From Pleurotus djamor (lineage: Eukaryota > Basidiomycota > Agaricomycetes > Agaricales > Pleurotaceae): DNA of 26,358 bases. Every line of letters begins with the position of its first letter. Positions within the stretch are counted from its first letter, which is position 1. The position numbers and the translations under genes were made by a program. The notes beneath the pieces were generated by a model, which searched no databases, had not been told where the DNA came from, and saw nothing but the letters and a program-made list of their open reading frames with translations. The stretch covers positions 1-26,358 of the forward strand of contig JAPEVF010000588.1 in NCBI GenBank assembly GCA_029747585.1. Reading direction: 5' to 3'. Shown piece by piece: positions 11,201 to 20,494 of the stretch.

Positions 11201-11634
11201 GAAAGCGTAAGCGGAACGCACCAAGCGATCGCTGTATCAATCTTGTGATCGACAACCTGTTTGATGTAACTCCAGGACAGCGTACGTCGCGTGTAAGTGC
11301 CAATCCCGCTATCATAATAGACGCGCTGGTTCAGGTCCTTGATGAGTCGGCTGAAAAGCTCGACGACATTTGTACTCTTGATATAAAATCGGGTAGGTTC
11401 AGTCTTATACTCCCGAAGAAACCAAGGAAGACGTACCGTCTGGCTGAACTGGTTTGCCGTGCCATCGATATTTATGACCAGATTCCTGCCCTTTTCCGTG
11501 TTCTTGTGAGGGCAGTCAATTTCGAAGAGCGCCTCACGAATCCGTTGCCTCTCGTCAACGAAAGGTGCGGGCATCTGAGGTGGGCTCTCATCTTCGTCCC
11601 TGCATAGACGTGGAGTTGAGGCGCGCGATGACAT
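8248..11634 (-). CDS. DUF2235 (Tle1-like) hydrolase fused to a seven-bladed WD40 propeller, copy B (950 aa)
   Basis: Eleven exons join in phase: 11634-11437, 11376-11222, 11168-11089, 11039-10987, 10935-10895, 10848-10561, 10499-10275, 10218-10000, 9948-9521, 9468-9217, 9161-8248. Every intron sits at the same place as in copy A, and exons 3, 4, 5, 8 and 10 have identical lengths, so the two are tandem duplicates. The catalytic motifs are present: INIDGTANQF, GFSRGA (Ser147), WDTVSSIG (Asp273) and GSHSDIGGGN (His344). The propeller has seven blades ending in LHLWDIDMGENEEVD. Exon 6 is 120 nt longer than in copy A and adds a polar insert after AYELYCSVTGN, between the nucleophile and the Asp. 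I chose the ATG at 11634 (MSSRAST) because copy A starts MSSRSEK; the in-frame ATG at 11658 is an alternative. The activity is inferred from family. Confidence 0.9.
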
Positions 11635-11943
11635 GGAGTGTGACTGAATAAACAACAACGCGTGGACGGCAGTATCTGACCGGCGAATTGAGGATGATGG
11701 CCGTGTGTGTAGGAAAGGAATCGAACGGAAGAATTGTATTTGTAGGCTCGCAATGAACCATGGGACTACTTTGCAGTCCGGATGTAGAAGCTGTCATAGA
11801 GGCTTGCAAAGATGAAATCAATCGTTAGAAGCGAAGTTTGAGTAGGGCGGGCACCAGGCTCCAGGGGAAATGACTGTGAGAGATCAGGAAAATTTATTGA
11901 AGGTGGAGTCGTGCTTCAGATCTCCAACATGTGCGAACCGGCT

Positions 11944-12468
11944 CTAGAGTGGGTGAAAGCTAAGACTCTTGGACAGATACAGTAGATCCATCAACTTGCT
12001 CGTTGGTGTATGAAAGATCAAACACAACATATAGAAGCTACAGCCGCAGCAGAACAATGAATAGGGCCACATGGCATCTGAAACGCGATCGAAGGTGACG
12101 GTGAGAAGCGATGTCGGAAAGCAGAGCAATGGAACGTGTGAGCTGTAGGATTGTTGTATCGGAAGGATGTCTAAGGAGCGATGCAGCATTGACACGCAAC
12201 AAGCCACGCTTTGTCGTGAGATGTAGAGAAGTTCTTCGGGCGACAAGGGGAACTTCGCAGAGGCAAGCTTATGACCGGATTTGGTTTTGGGCGCCGAGTT
12301 CATGGGACCTAGGATGATCTGCGCCGACAGGCTAAGGATTAGGGTAACCATGGCAAATTTCTTAAGGCATTCCGACCAATTCGCAGTGCAGCTGTGCTGG
12401 TGCCTATGTATATAGTCGATGACTGGGAATAGGATCTTCTCGATGACATCAAGAAAGGGTTCAGCCAT
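11944..12468 (-). CDS. Putative small membrane protein, unknown family (174 aa)
   Basis: A single open frame starts at the ATG at 12468, with an in-frame TAG eleven codons upstream, and ends at TAG 11944-11946. I do not recognise a domain. Two hydrophobic stretches look like membrane segments: residues about 38-53 (FAMVTLILSLSAQIIL) and about 143-158 (YSLFCCGCSFYMLCLI). A weaker one lies between. It sits 309 bases upstream of copy B of the hydrolase pair, on the same strand. Unspliced genes are unusual here, so part of the frame may be intronic. Confidence 0.4.
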   Translation of the reverse strand: MAEPFLDVIEKILFPVIDYIHRHQHSCTANWSECLKKFAMVTLILSLSAQIILGPMNSAPKTKSGHKLASAKFPLSPEELLYISRQSVACCVSMLHRSLDILPIQQSYSSHVPLLCFPTSLLTVTFDRVSDAMWPYSLFCCGCSFYMLCLIFHTPTSKLMDLLYLSKSLSFHPL

Positions 12469-12621
12469 AACAAAGGGAGTGGACGCCGAGTCATGGTGCT
12501 ATCCACGGAAAAACGGCGATGAGGAGAATGGCGCACATCTAAGCTGCATCGCGTTCGTCCTCGTGCGGAAGCCTTACAAGGGTACTTACTACGTCGACGA
12601 CGAGCTTCCAGCCGCGACGGG

Positions 12622-12857
12622 TTAGAACCAGTATTCCCTTTGGCGAGTGGTTCCAACAACGCGGAGATGGGCGGGGCTCATGAGAATGAAGCTTTGGTGA
12701 GTTGTGCTAGTGAATGCCTCCTTGCGGACGAAGTCCTGCACAGGTGTCCATTGTCAACATCGAGAACGGCATAGCCAAAGCTCGTTGAACGTTGAACGAC
12801 GTCATCGTTCCACCAAAGCGCTGGCTTGGCCTCTTGGAATGGCACCAGATTACTCAT
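12622..12857 (-). CDS. Candidate two-exon short gene, unknown (56 aa)
   Basis: Exons 12857-12801 and 12735-12622 join in phase over a 65 nt intron with a good acceptor (TGTGCAG) but a weak donor (GTCGTT). The product starts MSNLVPFQEAKPALWWNDD and ends REYWF. A different frame just downstream reads LTRRGWKLVVD up to a strong donor, so the 3' end may be wrong or the locus may be frameshifted. The start would lie 85 bases from, and diverge from, the DUF6593 gene. No family is recognised. Confidence 0.25.
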
Positions 12858-12877
12858 ACTGTCGAATTTCAGCGTCG

Positions 12878-12883
12878 TATATA
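12878..12883 (+). promoter_or_regulatory. TATA box of the DUF6593 gene
   Basis: TATATA followed by TTGG lies 58 bases before the ATG at 12942. It overlaps no coding frame I favour on the plus strand and supports that start. Confidence 0.45.
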
Positions 12884-12941
12884 TTGGAAGGACGTTGCAT
12901 GTACTTACTCGTTGAAACTTCCAAATTCTGTTATCACGATC

Positions 12942-13603
12942 ATGTCCATGTCCATCGTCTACACCCACCGCGGCGACCTTCTCAACTCGACTCTAACCTC
13001 CGAACCCACAGGAACAACCTACACCATTTCCACACCTCATCGATCGTTCCATACCGAGACCACATCGATCACTCGGACGAATTACTCGGGATACGGTCAA
13101 TCCCAGCCACCAACGTACATCGCGGGTATTGAATGGCATTCGTTCTCTTCTGAGAAATTCGTCTTTGGGAGCACGCTGGTAAACGTGAAAGATTACTTGC
13201 GCAGCCCAGGGTTCTTGTCGACGTGAGTAGTTCTACGGTTCTTCGTATGTAAAGAGCTCCTAAGAGGCCATTGTGCGTTGGGTAGATCCTTGGTGTTTAT
13301 GGGACCTGATGGGCGGGAGTATAAGTGGGGGCTGGGTGTCGATCCGAAGGCGAGCTGCCCTCTCACACTAGAAGATCATCACGATCAGCGCTGACTTCTT
13401 CTTTCATGCATGAACAGCTTACCTTGAACAACGATACCAAGACGCCGGTCGCAAAGTATCATCCGGAAGTGCTGTCGTTGCGACACGGGAATAAGCCAGG
13501 GTATTTGGAGGTATACCCAGAGGGGCAACGCATCATGGATTACATCGTGTTCACGTTTATTTACGTGAAGAAGCTGAGCAGCGGCGAAGCCGCTGAGGTT
13601 TAA
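12942..13603 (+). CDS. DUF6593 domain protein (176 aa)
   Basis: Three exons (12942-13222, 13286-13349, 13418-13603) join in phase. The protein follows the fungal DUF6593 pattern from end to end: TTYTISTP near 25-32, an IxxIEWHSFSS strand near 60-70, MGPDGREYKWGLG near 98-110, TPVAKYHPE, and the C-terminal LEVYPEGQRIMDYIVFTFIYVKKL cut by turns. The domain is common in Agaricomycetes and has no established role; it is predicted to be a small beta-rich cytosolic protein. Intron 2 is best read as GC-AG (AAG|GCGAGC...GAACAG, branch CTGAC). That gives DPKLTLNND, matching the family, whereas the nearby GT sites break the frame or have poor signals. The start is the first of two close ATGs. Confidence 0.85.
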
Positions 13604-13961
13604 AGAAGTGGGCAGGCACATTGGGGCCTTGGACGGGAAAGGCAAAAGTGCCGCTATACGGGTGTGCGCGGTGGCGAAGTCACAGGTGGGAGCCTGTATA
13701 TGTACAGATATATGAGCAATGATAGCATATGCAAAGGGAAGAGCGACGGACGTACCGAGGAAGCAGAGCCGTTTGGCATTGGCGGCTTGCCTGCCAGCTC
13801 TCTTCTGAGTCGAACCGATGGTGCGCTTGTGGGATTCACGATTTACACTGTGTCAGCGTAAACAGCTCTTGGAGCACGGGGCCATATCGCTATGGGAGAC
13901 GTCACGCCTGGGAATGTTTTCGACAGTGTCTCTTAGCGTCGCGGCACTTGGTCATGGGGGT

Positions 13962-14778
13962 CTATGGAGGCAGCAATATAGCGCCTTGATATCTTGGGAG
14001 GAAGCATCGGTCGACCTCCTCTGCGTAGGAATTAAAATGCGCCTAGAGCGGAAGTCGCTGAACCCAGATGAGTCAGCGAACTGGCAACGCGGGTTGAAAT
14101 CGCGGCAGCTTACCTTGATATGGCACGAAGCTACTCTAGCTCCCAGGAAGTGAGCCTGCCATAGGCCTCTCATCGATACCCATGCGGACCGAACCTAAAA
14201 AGACAGTTTGAGATTCCAGGTCGGGGAGCCGGAAAGGGTACGCACGGAGGTTGTTCCAACTAGATAGTCAAGCTGAACATGCTGCTCCGCCAGCTGAAGG
14301 GGCTTGGCCGACACGCCGATGGTTCCTGTAAATGTTCATACTGCGTCAGTATACCCAACATAGCTTGGCTCTGAAAGCAACGCGTACCAATGGAAGCCCT
14401 CAGAGTCCAGTGTAACTGCATCCTAAGGACCCAGTTGGGTCTTATTGACTTGAAATCTACTAAGATGCTTCCGAAGACAGCTTTCGCGACTGGATTTGGA
14501 GAATCAGGACGGCAGCTATGTCTGGGAAAACGCTGGAGTCGTTCTTCCTGAGCATTGGCTACGAATTCGAAGAAAGCAAGGCGACAGCCGGCGAATTGAG
14601 GGCAGACTACGGGAAAGAGTCTCAATATCAGCCGGGTCGCGAATAGAAAAGAGAAGTGCCTACCCAGATCCGCGAAGGGGAAGAGATCCGTTCGTTCATG
14701 ACGGCGAGCAAGTCTCACAGCGAGCGGCGCCACATCAAAGCAAAGGATTTGATGCGCAGCCCCAAGAGTCGGCGCCAC
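13962..14778 (-). CDS. Candidate multi-exon gene of unknown family, N-terminus unresolved
   Basis: Five blocks (from about 14778 to 14664, then 14606-14388, 14325-14246, 14194-14114, 14042-13962) join in phase over introns of 57, 62, 51 and 71 nt with standard signals; the 62 nt one has an ACTGAC branch site. The last two exons are each exactly 27 codons. The translation reads naturally: HERTDLFPFADLVCPQF, then TIGVSAKPLQLAEQHVQLDY, then GLWQAHFLGARVASCHIK, and it ends YQGAILLPP. The first block has no in-frame ATG, so an upstream exon is missing from the model. I recognise no domain. An overlapping frame in the second block is also plausible, but it meets a stop at about 14336. The gene lies between the DUF6593 and DUF6533 genes. 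Confidence 0.4.
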
Positions 14779-14942
14779 GTACTTTCAAATCCCAGGCCAA
14801 GCTGCTGCGTCGGCCACTGCGAGACGATAGGGCCATGATAAATGATAGAGTCGTTGGGCGTTGGAGGTGCTGGTTGGGTCTTGAGGTTACGGTAGGCGCC
14901 CGAGGGCCGAGCTGGGTGTCTCAGACACGTGGCACGTGACAA

Positions 14943-15458
14943 TAAACAGAGACGCGTTTTAGGAGAACAGGGTACTTACTTAGGAGAAACGAGTTTATTT
15001 CTTCGCTGAGAGAGGGAAGATCATGTAGATGCCCAAACGGGCTGACGGCGAGGAAATGGACCCAACGGGTATGGGGGACGAGGAGGAACACAGGCGCCGA
15101 GACGCCTGGACACGGTTCAGGAGACGATAGGAGTCGCTGTCGTCGCTATCGCTCCTGGTGCACACCTTCAATGCGGATGCGAAGGGATCGTTCCGTAGTA
15201 ATTGTCTGTCTATCTAGGTACTATTTACATCGTTTATATACCTATTCTATGAAGCCTACATGAGAACTACATGAGGCAGATGATATAATGTATATGGTAC
15301 GGGATAGGGGAAGACTGCGGAATGAGTAAACGAGACATGTACGTACGATTTTAGGTGAGGACTGGCGTCAGCCACTACACCTCACCTACAATCAAATGCG
15401 AGATTATTTATACACCTTGAAATATGGAGTACATGATTAATCCAAGTTCAGTTTCCAT
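14943..15458. other. Intergenic region, 3' flank of the DUF6533 gene
   Basis: I see no reading frame of note. The region holds a short hairpin (15352-15388) and a region of weak self-complementarity around 15095-15155 (CAGGCGCCGAGACGCCTG and GATAGGAG...CTATCGCTCC). Confidence 0.55.
15352..15388. repeat. Perfect 9 bp inverted repeat with an inner stem
   Basis: TAGGTGAGG and CCTCACCTA flank a 19-base interval that itself contains TGGC...GCCA. On the minus strand it lies 71-107 bases past the stop of the DUF6533 gene, so it could fold in that transcript's 3' UTR. A role is not established. Confidence 0.6.
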
Positions 15459-17256
15459 CTACTCTATACTCGATTCCGTGTCCCGCGACCTAAACATCGT
15501 TGAAAATTGGGTGCGACCCATTCCTCCTGTCGCTGTTGGTCTTTCACGTCCTGTCGATAAGTGGCCGCAGTAGTTACGGGTAGTATATATAAGCATAACG
15601 TTGAACGGTGAAGAGACGGGAGAGGAACGTGAGACGCACCGGCACCAAAATTGATACTACTCCCGACCCGCGTAGAAAACACCATGGGTGGGTTTAGCGC
15701 GGGGTCCCGTAGGTTGAACAGAAGACGGGAGATTATGATCGACGCCACGCTGAGCGCAAGAGGTGGGTCAGACGGAGGATGTCGAACTAAAAGCCGGGAC
15801 CGCGAGGGGCGAAAAGGGAAGAAGGGAACTCACCAGCTACTCAATGTTGTACTGACACCTTTCAACGCAGTCTGAACAAGATAATCGGAATGTGGCGGAG
15901 ATTTCGTTTCAGAAACTACTCAACTGGTGCCAGCTGAAGAAAAACCAGGGTATCAGGAATTAAATACGTTAACGGCGCGGAATCTTCACATACCACGAGC
16001 GTCAGGACGATGGAGGTGTTCACGACCAAGATGACACTATGTGAGAATGGAGCAGCGTGAACCGTTAGTTTTGTTAATTCAATTCTACGAGGTGGGATCG
16101 ATACGTACGCAATATATACTGAAGCTGATTGACGAAGTCCATTGTTAAGATCAGTCAAAGTTAATGGCCAGAGAGATACGTACCATCACGCAAAATGATC
16201 TGCACCAATGAATATCCTCCCGGTGGACGGGGAGCACCGATGGCTTTACGTAGAGTGAGGAAGTAAATGAGGAGGTCGAATGCGAGGAGGCTGCTCCACG
16301 CGATGGCGAGGTCTTCCAACAAGTAAGCATGAATAACTAGGGAAGAAAGATGAACGAAGAAAGAAGAGAACGTACGGACACCACCCGACTGAGTCAAACT
16401 CTCGATACATCCGATTCGCGGCCACGCTTGCACTTGTAGGGGATCGGGATTGGCATGGCCATCATCAGAAGAAGCTATCGCCCACTATCCATATCGTGTA
16501 TCAAAATGAAAACGGTTCGAGGAATTAAAGCGTAGAAGAATGTGCTACTTACGCTTCCTAAGGCCACCAAGCTGATGATGACGGGTGCGAGTATGTACAA
16601 GAATTTGCGCGTCCGGTTATACAAGGCATGCGTTCGGATTGTCAGAATGACTAGAAATTGGTGAGGTCAGTGCTTAGGATTGATTGGCACACGGGCAAGC
16701 ACCTACCGCCGATGATGAGCTGCGCAGCAACTACGTAGTAAGAATGGAAGGAATGAAACTTCCGACATCTATCGAATAAGGAGGCGATAGGGAGAACGGG
16801 GAAAAGAAAACGGTCAAAAAGGGAGCGACAAGGAGGGTAGTCGGTTGACGGCTAACTTACATTTCTACTTTATCGAACGGCGCCGCGTCCCAGAAATATG
16901 CAACAATAACTGGGACATGCGCGAGGAGCGCCGTATATCGATTCAAATAGAAGAGAAACCGCGTCCAAGAGAACGTGGTGACTTTGAGGGACCAGTAGCG
17001 GTCAATCTCCATGGGAAGGGTGAGGAGGTAGTCGTAGTATAGGATCGCTATATGGGTTTAAAATGTGGTCAGTAAGGAACGAATTTGATAGGTTGCAGAG
17101 ACGTACTAACGGCGGCGAGGGAAAGGTAGCTCTTGACATTACTTTTTGGTATTTGTTTCAGTACTAAGTAGGTACGACCCGAAGAAATGGTACATACTTT
17201 TGTATCTGTAATTCGCTCGCGGTTATCGCAACAAGAGGGCGTATGTCCATCGCCAT
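15459..17256 (-). CDS. DUF6533 domain seven-helix membrane protein (323 aa)
   Basis: Twelve exons join in phase: 17256-17198, 17141-17107, 17047-16861, 16768-16707, 16650-16553, 16484-16376, 16312-16184, 16118-16109, 16036-15994, 15871-15834, 15749-15640, 15550-15459. The N-terminal part is DUF6533: ILYYDYLLTLPMEIDRYW followed by FLFYLNRYTALL, where LNRY is the family hallmark. Later blocks also match the family: GVILTIRTHALYNRTRKFLY, LAIAWSSLLAFDLLIYFLTL, LVQIILRDG and IIISRLLFNLRDP. About seven hydrophobic helices are predicted and there is no cleavable signal peptide. The family is abundant in Agaricomycetes and has no assigned function. Exon 8 is only 10 nt (or 16 nt with an alternative acceptor). 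The start at 17256 leads; a second ATG lies two codons later. I see no convincing TATA box close by. Confidence 0.9.
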
Positions 17257-18235
17257 CTCCGACAGCAGCAGCCTAGGATCCAAATGGATAGTGCGTTAGG
17301 TACGAATAGCTAGTTGGACGGACGGGGTGATAAGTTTGGGGGATCGACGTAACGACCCTTAACCCCTACATCGAGCGAGCGGTTATAAGGATACTTTCAC
17401 GCTGATTGTCATGCGTGAGATGCCAGGAAATGGCCGGGATCGAAGAGGACTGGAACGCAGAAAATCTTGGGCAGGGCAACAAAGACACGCAAGAACGGCG
17501 AAGATCTGTCAAACATACAAAGAACCATTAATACGCCCGGTGAATTGGGGTCCGTGTTGTCATTTCCAAGCTCAAGATACTCCGCTCACCTAGTGGAGGG
17601 CGTTTGAGGATATGCCATGATGACTGCTATCGAATAGCGGTGAGTGTAGCGCAACGTCACTGAGTGGGCGTCTAGACTCAAAATCATAAGAGTAGGGGTC
17701 AGCGACGTAGCGTATACGAGGAAGAGAGGGCTCATGGGATTACCCACAGGTGGGAAACGGGATGGAAAGAAGCCAGACTCACAGAGTTTCTCACTGTCAC
17801 TTGGGCGATTTATCGGCGATTACAGAATCCACATTGAAGTTGGTGCGTTCCTCTCCTCCGGTGAGGTCAGCTGCCTCATTCGCTCCGTGGAGAGCATCAG
17901 GCGAACGCGTGAGGACACGCGCCCCCTTCGCTTCAAGATCCGATATGTCTAGTGTTGAACGTTTGGACGCTGACGTTGAAACGTTGACGTTGAAGCTGAC
18001 TTTGCGCAGGGTTAAAACCAAGATGGCTTACAAGCTTCGACATGTTGTTAATTGGAAGAATCGACGAAAGAGCTTTGGGCTCTCCATGCACCATGAATAT
18101 TTGAATTCTCGTAGGACAGTTGTTTTCCCTTCAATAGCCTCCAGCTCCGCGCATACATGAACTTCAAAGCAAAGAATCATCGATCATCATCCAAAGACAT
18201 CGAGCTCTGTGTGTATGGCTGAGACTGGTGTGAAA
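17257..18235. other. Stretch without a supported gene
   Basis: The longest frame is 17750-18160 on the plus strand (136 codons, basic, no domain). It overlaps competing spliced readings on the minus strand, for example MVHGEPKALSSILPINNMSKL before a GTAAGC donor at about 18035. None of them can be preferred, so I leave the stretch unannotated. A GACGTT-rich tract lies at 17970-17992. Confidence 0.4.
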
Positions 18236-18707
18236 CTAAGCGCAGAAAAGAGATATCTCGAACGCGAGGACTGCGAAGCAACGACAGAAAGTCGAAACTG
18301 GGTCGAGAACGAGAAAGCAGTTCGATGTGAGAGCGCTGAAGGTTTCCGTGTGATTGAGGTTCTGTGAAGAATGGGCTCCAGTAAACTTACAAAGGAAGAT
18401 TGAGAGACGACGGCAGAGCGCGCCGATCTTAGGCTCGGACTGGAGTGAGGGTGAAGGCAAGGTGAAGGAGAGGGACGGTTCGGGCGCTTACGCTGACGTT
18501 TCTACCAACGCGTTGGTAGGGGCTGGTAAGGGGCAGGTATAGGAAGTTCCTGAAATCGCCAGCGAAGACTGTGAACTCGATTCTCTGGCAGGGAGGCCGG
18601 TTCGCATGAGGTGAGTTGAGATAAAAACTCTCAAAGAATTGAGTCTCAATGGGTGACTTAGTTTAGACCCTAGCACGCTGTAATAGAGCATTGACGTTTC
18701 CATTCAT
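18236..18707 (-). CDS. Candidate four-exon small gene, unknown (76 aa)
   Basis: Exons 18707-18669, 18584-18492, 18427-18391 and 18297-18236 join in phase over introns of 84, 64 and 93 nt. The second and third donors are strong (GTAAGC, GTAAGT); the first is weak (GTCTAA). The product starts MNGNVNALLQRARRIEFTV and ends in a hydrophobic, cysteine-containing stretch (STFCRCFAVLAFEISLFCA) that could be a tail-anchor-like helix. No family is recognised. It ends 77 bases upstream of the next minus-strand gene in chromosome order. Exon 2 carries a perfect 18 bp palindrome. Confidence 0.35.
18502..18519. repeat. Perfect 18 bp palindrome
   Basis: CTACCAACGCGTTGGTAG is its own reverse complement and centres on an MluI-type ACGCGT. 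It could be a dimer-binding site or chance. It lies inside exon 2 of the candidate gene around it. Confidence 0.8.
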
Positions 18708-18783
18708 ACTTGGAACACTAACACGACAATGAGAGTCCAATAAGAAATGCACTGACTACAGAAAGGAGCGACGAGGAAACAGA

Positions 18784-19311
18784 TTAGTCGACCGGGTTCA
18801 GCAAGCTTGAAATTGGGATTCTAACTTGTCCTTGCTGGCCCCCTTGCTTGATTGATTCCCGTAAGCCCGGTGTAGTGTCGGTGTCATCGAATGCCATGGT
18901 CGGGGCGCGGGCCTCTAGACTGGTGTGCTTGAGCTTCATGCTACATCTTGTAGCCTCGCCTGCGTGATATTGTGACAACGATCTTGAAGGAAGTCGATAA
19001 CAATGGGTAGAGTATGATTGTTGGTTCCGAGGACTAGGCCCAGTACTCTTGGCTTCGTGAATCTCCGACACGATGAAGGTCGTAGAGGACGAGTAGTAGG
19101 AATACGAGTGACGCGAAGGACTGGGTGGATGAATTGACATGCTGGGCTGATGGCCGCAAGCACCAATGTGGCGACGTTCTTCACGTTGTCGGCGAAGGTG
19201 TTTCACCAAATCCAGAAACGATGGCTCGCTGAAACACAGCCGGAGGTACTCATCCTGTAGATCGAGGAAACTGTGGAGATAGGTAATTTCTTGGGGTGTG
19301 TATGAGTTCAT
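18784..19311 (-). CDS. Hypothetical protein, single exon (175 aa)
   Basis: The uninterrupted frame runs from the ATG at 19311 to a stop at 18784-18786. A TATA box lies at the right distance upstream, which supports both gene and start. The N-terminal third looks helical (TPQEITYLHSFLDLQDEYLR, then LVKHLRRQREERRH). The rest is Ser/Pro/Thr-rich and probably disordered. I recognise no domain and see no signal peptide or membrane helix. The helical start with charged residues could mediate protein contacts, but that is only a guess from composition. Confidence 0.55.
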   Translation of the reverse strand: MNSYTPQEITYLHSFLDLQDEYLRLCFSEPSFLDLVKHLRRQREERRHIGACGHQPSMSIHPPSPSRHSYSYYSSSTTFIVSEIHEAKSTGPSPRNQQSYSTHCYRLPSRSLSQYHAGEATRCSMKLKHTSLEARAPTMAFDDTDTTPGLRESIKQGGQQGQVRIPISSLLNPVD

Positions 19312-19394
19312 TTGAGTACGTTATGTAGGGACGCGAAGGTGTTTGAGGGCAGGGAAATGCGGAGATAGGATGGAACCTAAATTGAAAATCGCCG

Positions 19395-19402
19395 TATTTA
19401 TA
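19395..19402 (-). promoter_or_regulatory. TATA box of the 175 aa gene
   Basis: TATAAATA on the minus strand lies 84 bases upstream of the ATG at 19311, followed by a pyrimidine-rich leader. It is the clearest core promoter element in the window. Confidence 0.6.
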
Positions 19403-20144
19403 CGCGGAAAGCGATCTAAGAGAGTACGGAGCAAGGATATCATTGGGACAATCCGCTTCTAGAAATAAGGATGAGGCGTTCAAGAGGCAATGAGGAACTC
19501 GGTAAGGAAGCAACGCGCGGCGCACCAAGCAGTTGTCCTTTTTTCAGTGTGATCTTGGAGGGTTTCTGGCATTGAATCACGCCACATAACCATAGCATCC
19601 TGCACTGCGAAATCTACCATAGTGACCGCAAGTCAGTGAAAAGCGCCTCCGGTAGGAAGAAAGTGGTATCTTACCTTGACAGAGTGACCCCCTTCGAAGT
19701 TCAATTGCGCGCTCACGGCTTATGTGATGGCAGCAACTGACTTGAGAGATGATCGATGAGGGCTCTCAAGAGGGTTGAAAAGCATGTGTGGGATTCAGGA
19801 GAATAACTCTCCCTTCACCACGAGACCTAGGGCCTAGCATTTTATCGGGAGTCTCTTCTCGGTGAACGGAAACCCGGTGATATCCGTGTGTTGAGAATCG
19901 TCTTGCGCAGCACGAAGACGTCTTCCTTGCTTACAGTGCTCTTCGACGCGGTTCTTCTCTCCTCATCCTATGGGCGCGCATACGTGTGGTGAGAAGCAGG
20001 AATTGCCATTATAAGTCGATTTTAATGGCAAGAGCTGCTCGACAGTAGAGCATAGACTTGAATGAAAAGTTGAAGAACGAGTCAGAACGCAAACGAGGCG
20101 TTGGGGTCCGAAGGACTCGAGCGCTTACTATTAAGCGCTCATTT
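19403..20144. other. Intergenic stretch, no gene seen
   Basis: Short overlapping frames only. The minus-strand frame reaching 20009 overlaps the end of the next small gene in another frame and has no splice support. No repeat or hairpin stands out. Confidence 0.5.
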
Positions 20145-20494
20145 CTAGGAGCAAAGGAGGCTCCGGCGCTCAGGGGCGCATGAGAAGAATGCCACGTCTT
20201 CATCGAGAAGTTGAGCCGAGCGTTCGAGGAGCGAATGGTCAACGTCAACGTCTGAGTAGATTATTTGACGGGGTAGATTCTTGGTTGTACTTGAGTAGCC
20301 AGTGAGGCCCAGCACGATCGAGATAGTAATCCAAGCCGATCTCAATCAACCACCATACAATTGAAAACGTAATTCCGATGACGATAGGCGTATCAGCGCT
20401 GCTTTCTCTGCGTTTCTGGAGCTTACAGTGCGATTGCGCGAAAGAATGACCCGAGTACTGAGTTGTTCTGAGGAATCGTCACTTGCGTTTCCAT
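20145..20494 (-). CDS. Small membrane-anchored protein, unknown (87 aa)
   Basis: Two exons (20494-20427, 20340-20145) join in phase over an 86 nt intron with a GTAAGC donor, a CTGAT branch site and the first AG downstream as acceptor. The N-terminus METQVTIPQNNSVLGSFFRA is followed by one hydrophobic segment across the junction (about 22-37: ALSAWITISIVLGLTG) and a polar, acidic tail (SDVDVDHSLLERSAQLLDED). This could be a signal anchor or an uncleaved leader. Reading through the intron is also open for a while and gives another hydrophobic stretch, so alternative splicing cannot be ruled out. It diverges from the F-box gene, sharing the 127 bases between them. Confidence 0.5.

Noticed and set aside
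4304..11634. Recent bacterial origin of the DUF2235 genes
   Set aside because: Both have ten fungal-type introns at shared positions and a eukaryotic WD40 fusion. Fungal DUF2235 proteins are widespread, so no recent transfer is indicated.
14260..14430. Alternative frame DAVTLDSEGFHWYALLSEPSYVGY on the minus strand
   Set aside because: It looks protein-like but meets a TGA at about 14336. The competing frame splices cleanly through a 62 nt intron with a good branch site.
17750..18160. 136-codon plus-strand frame
   Set aside because: It is basic, without a domain, and overlaps competing minus-strand frames with donor sites. There is no evidence to choose one.
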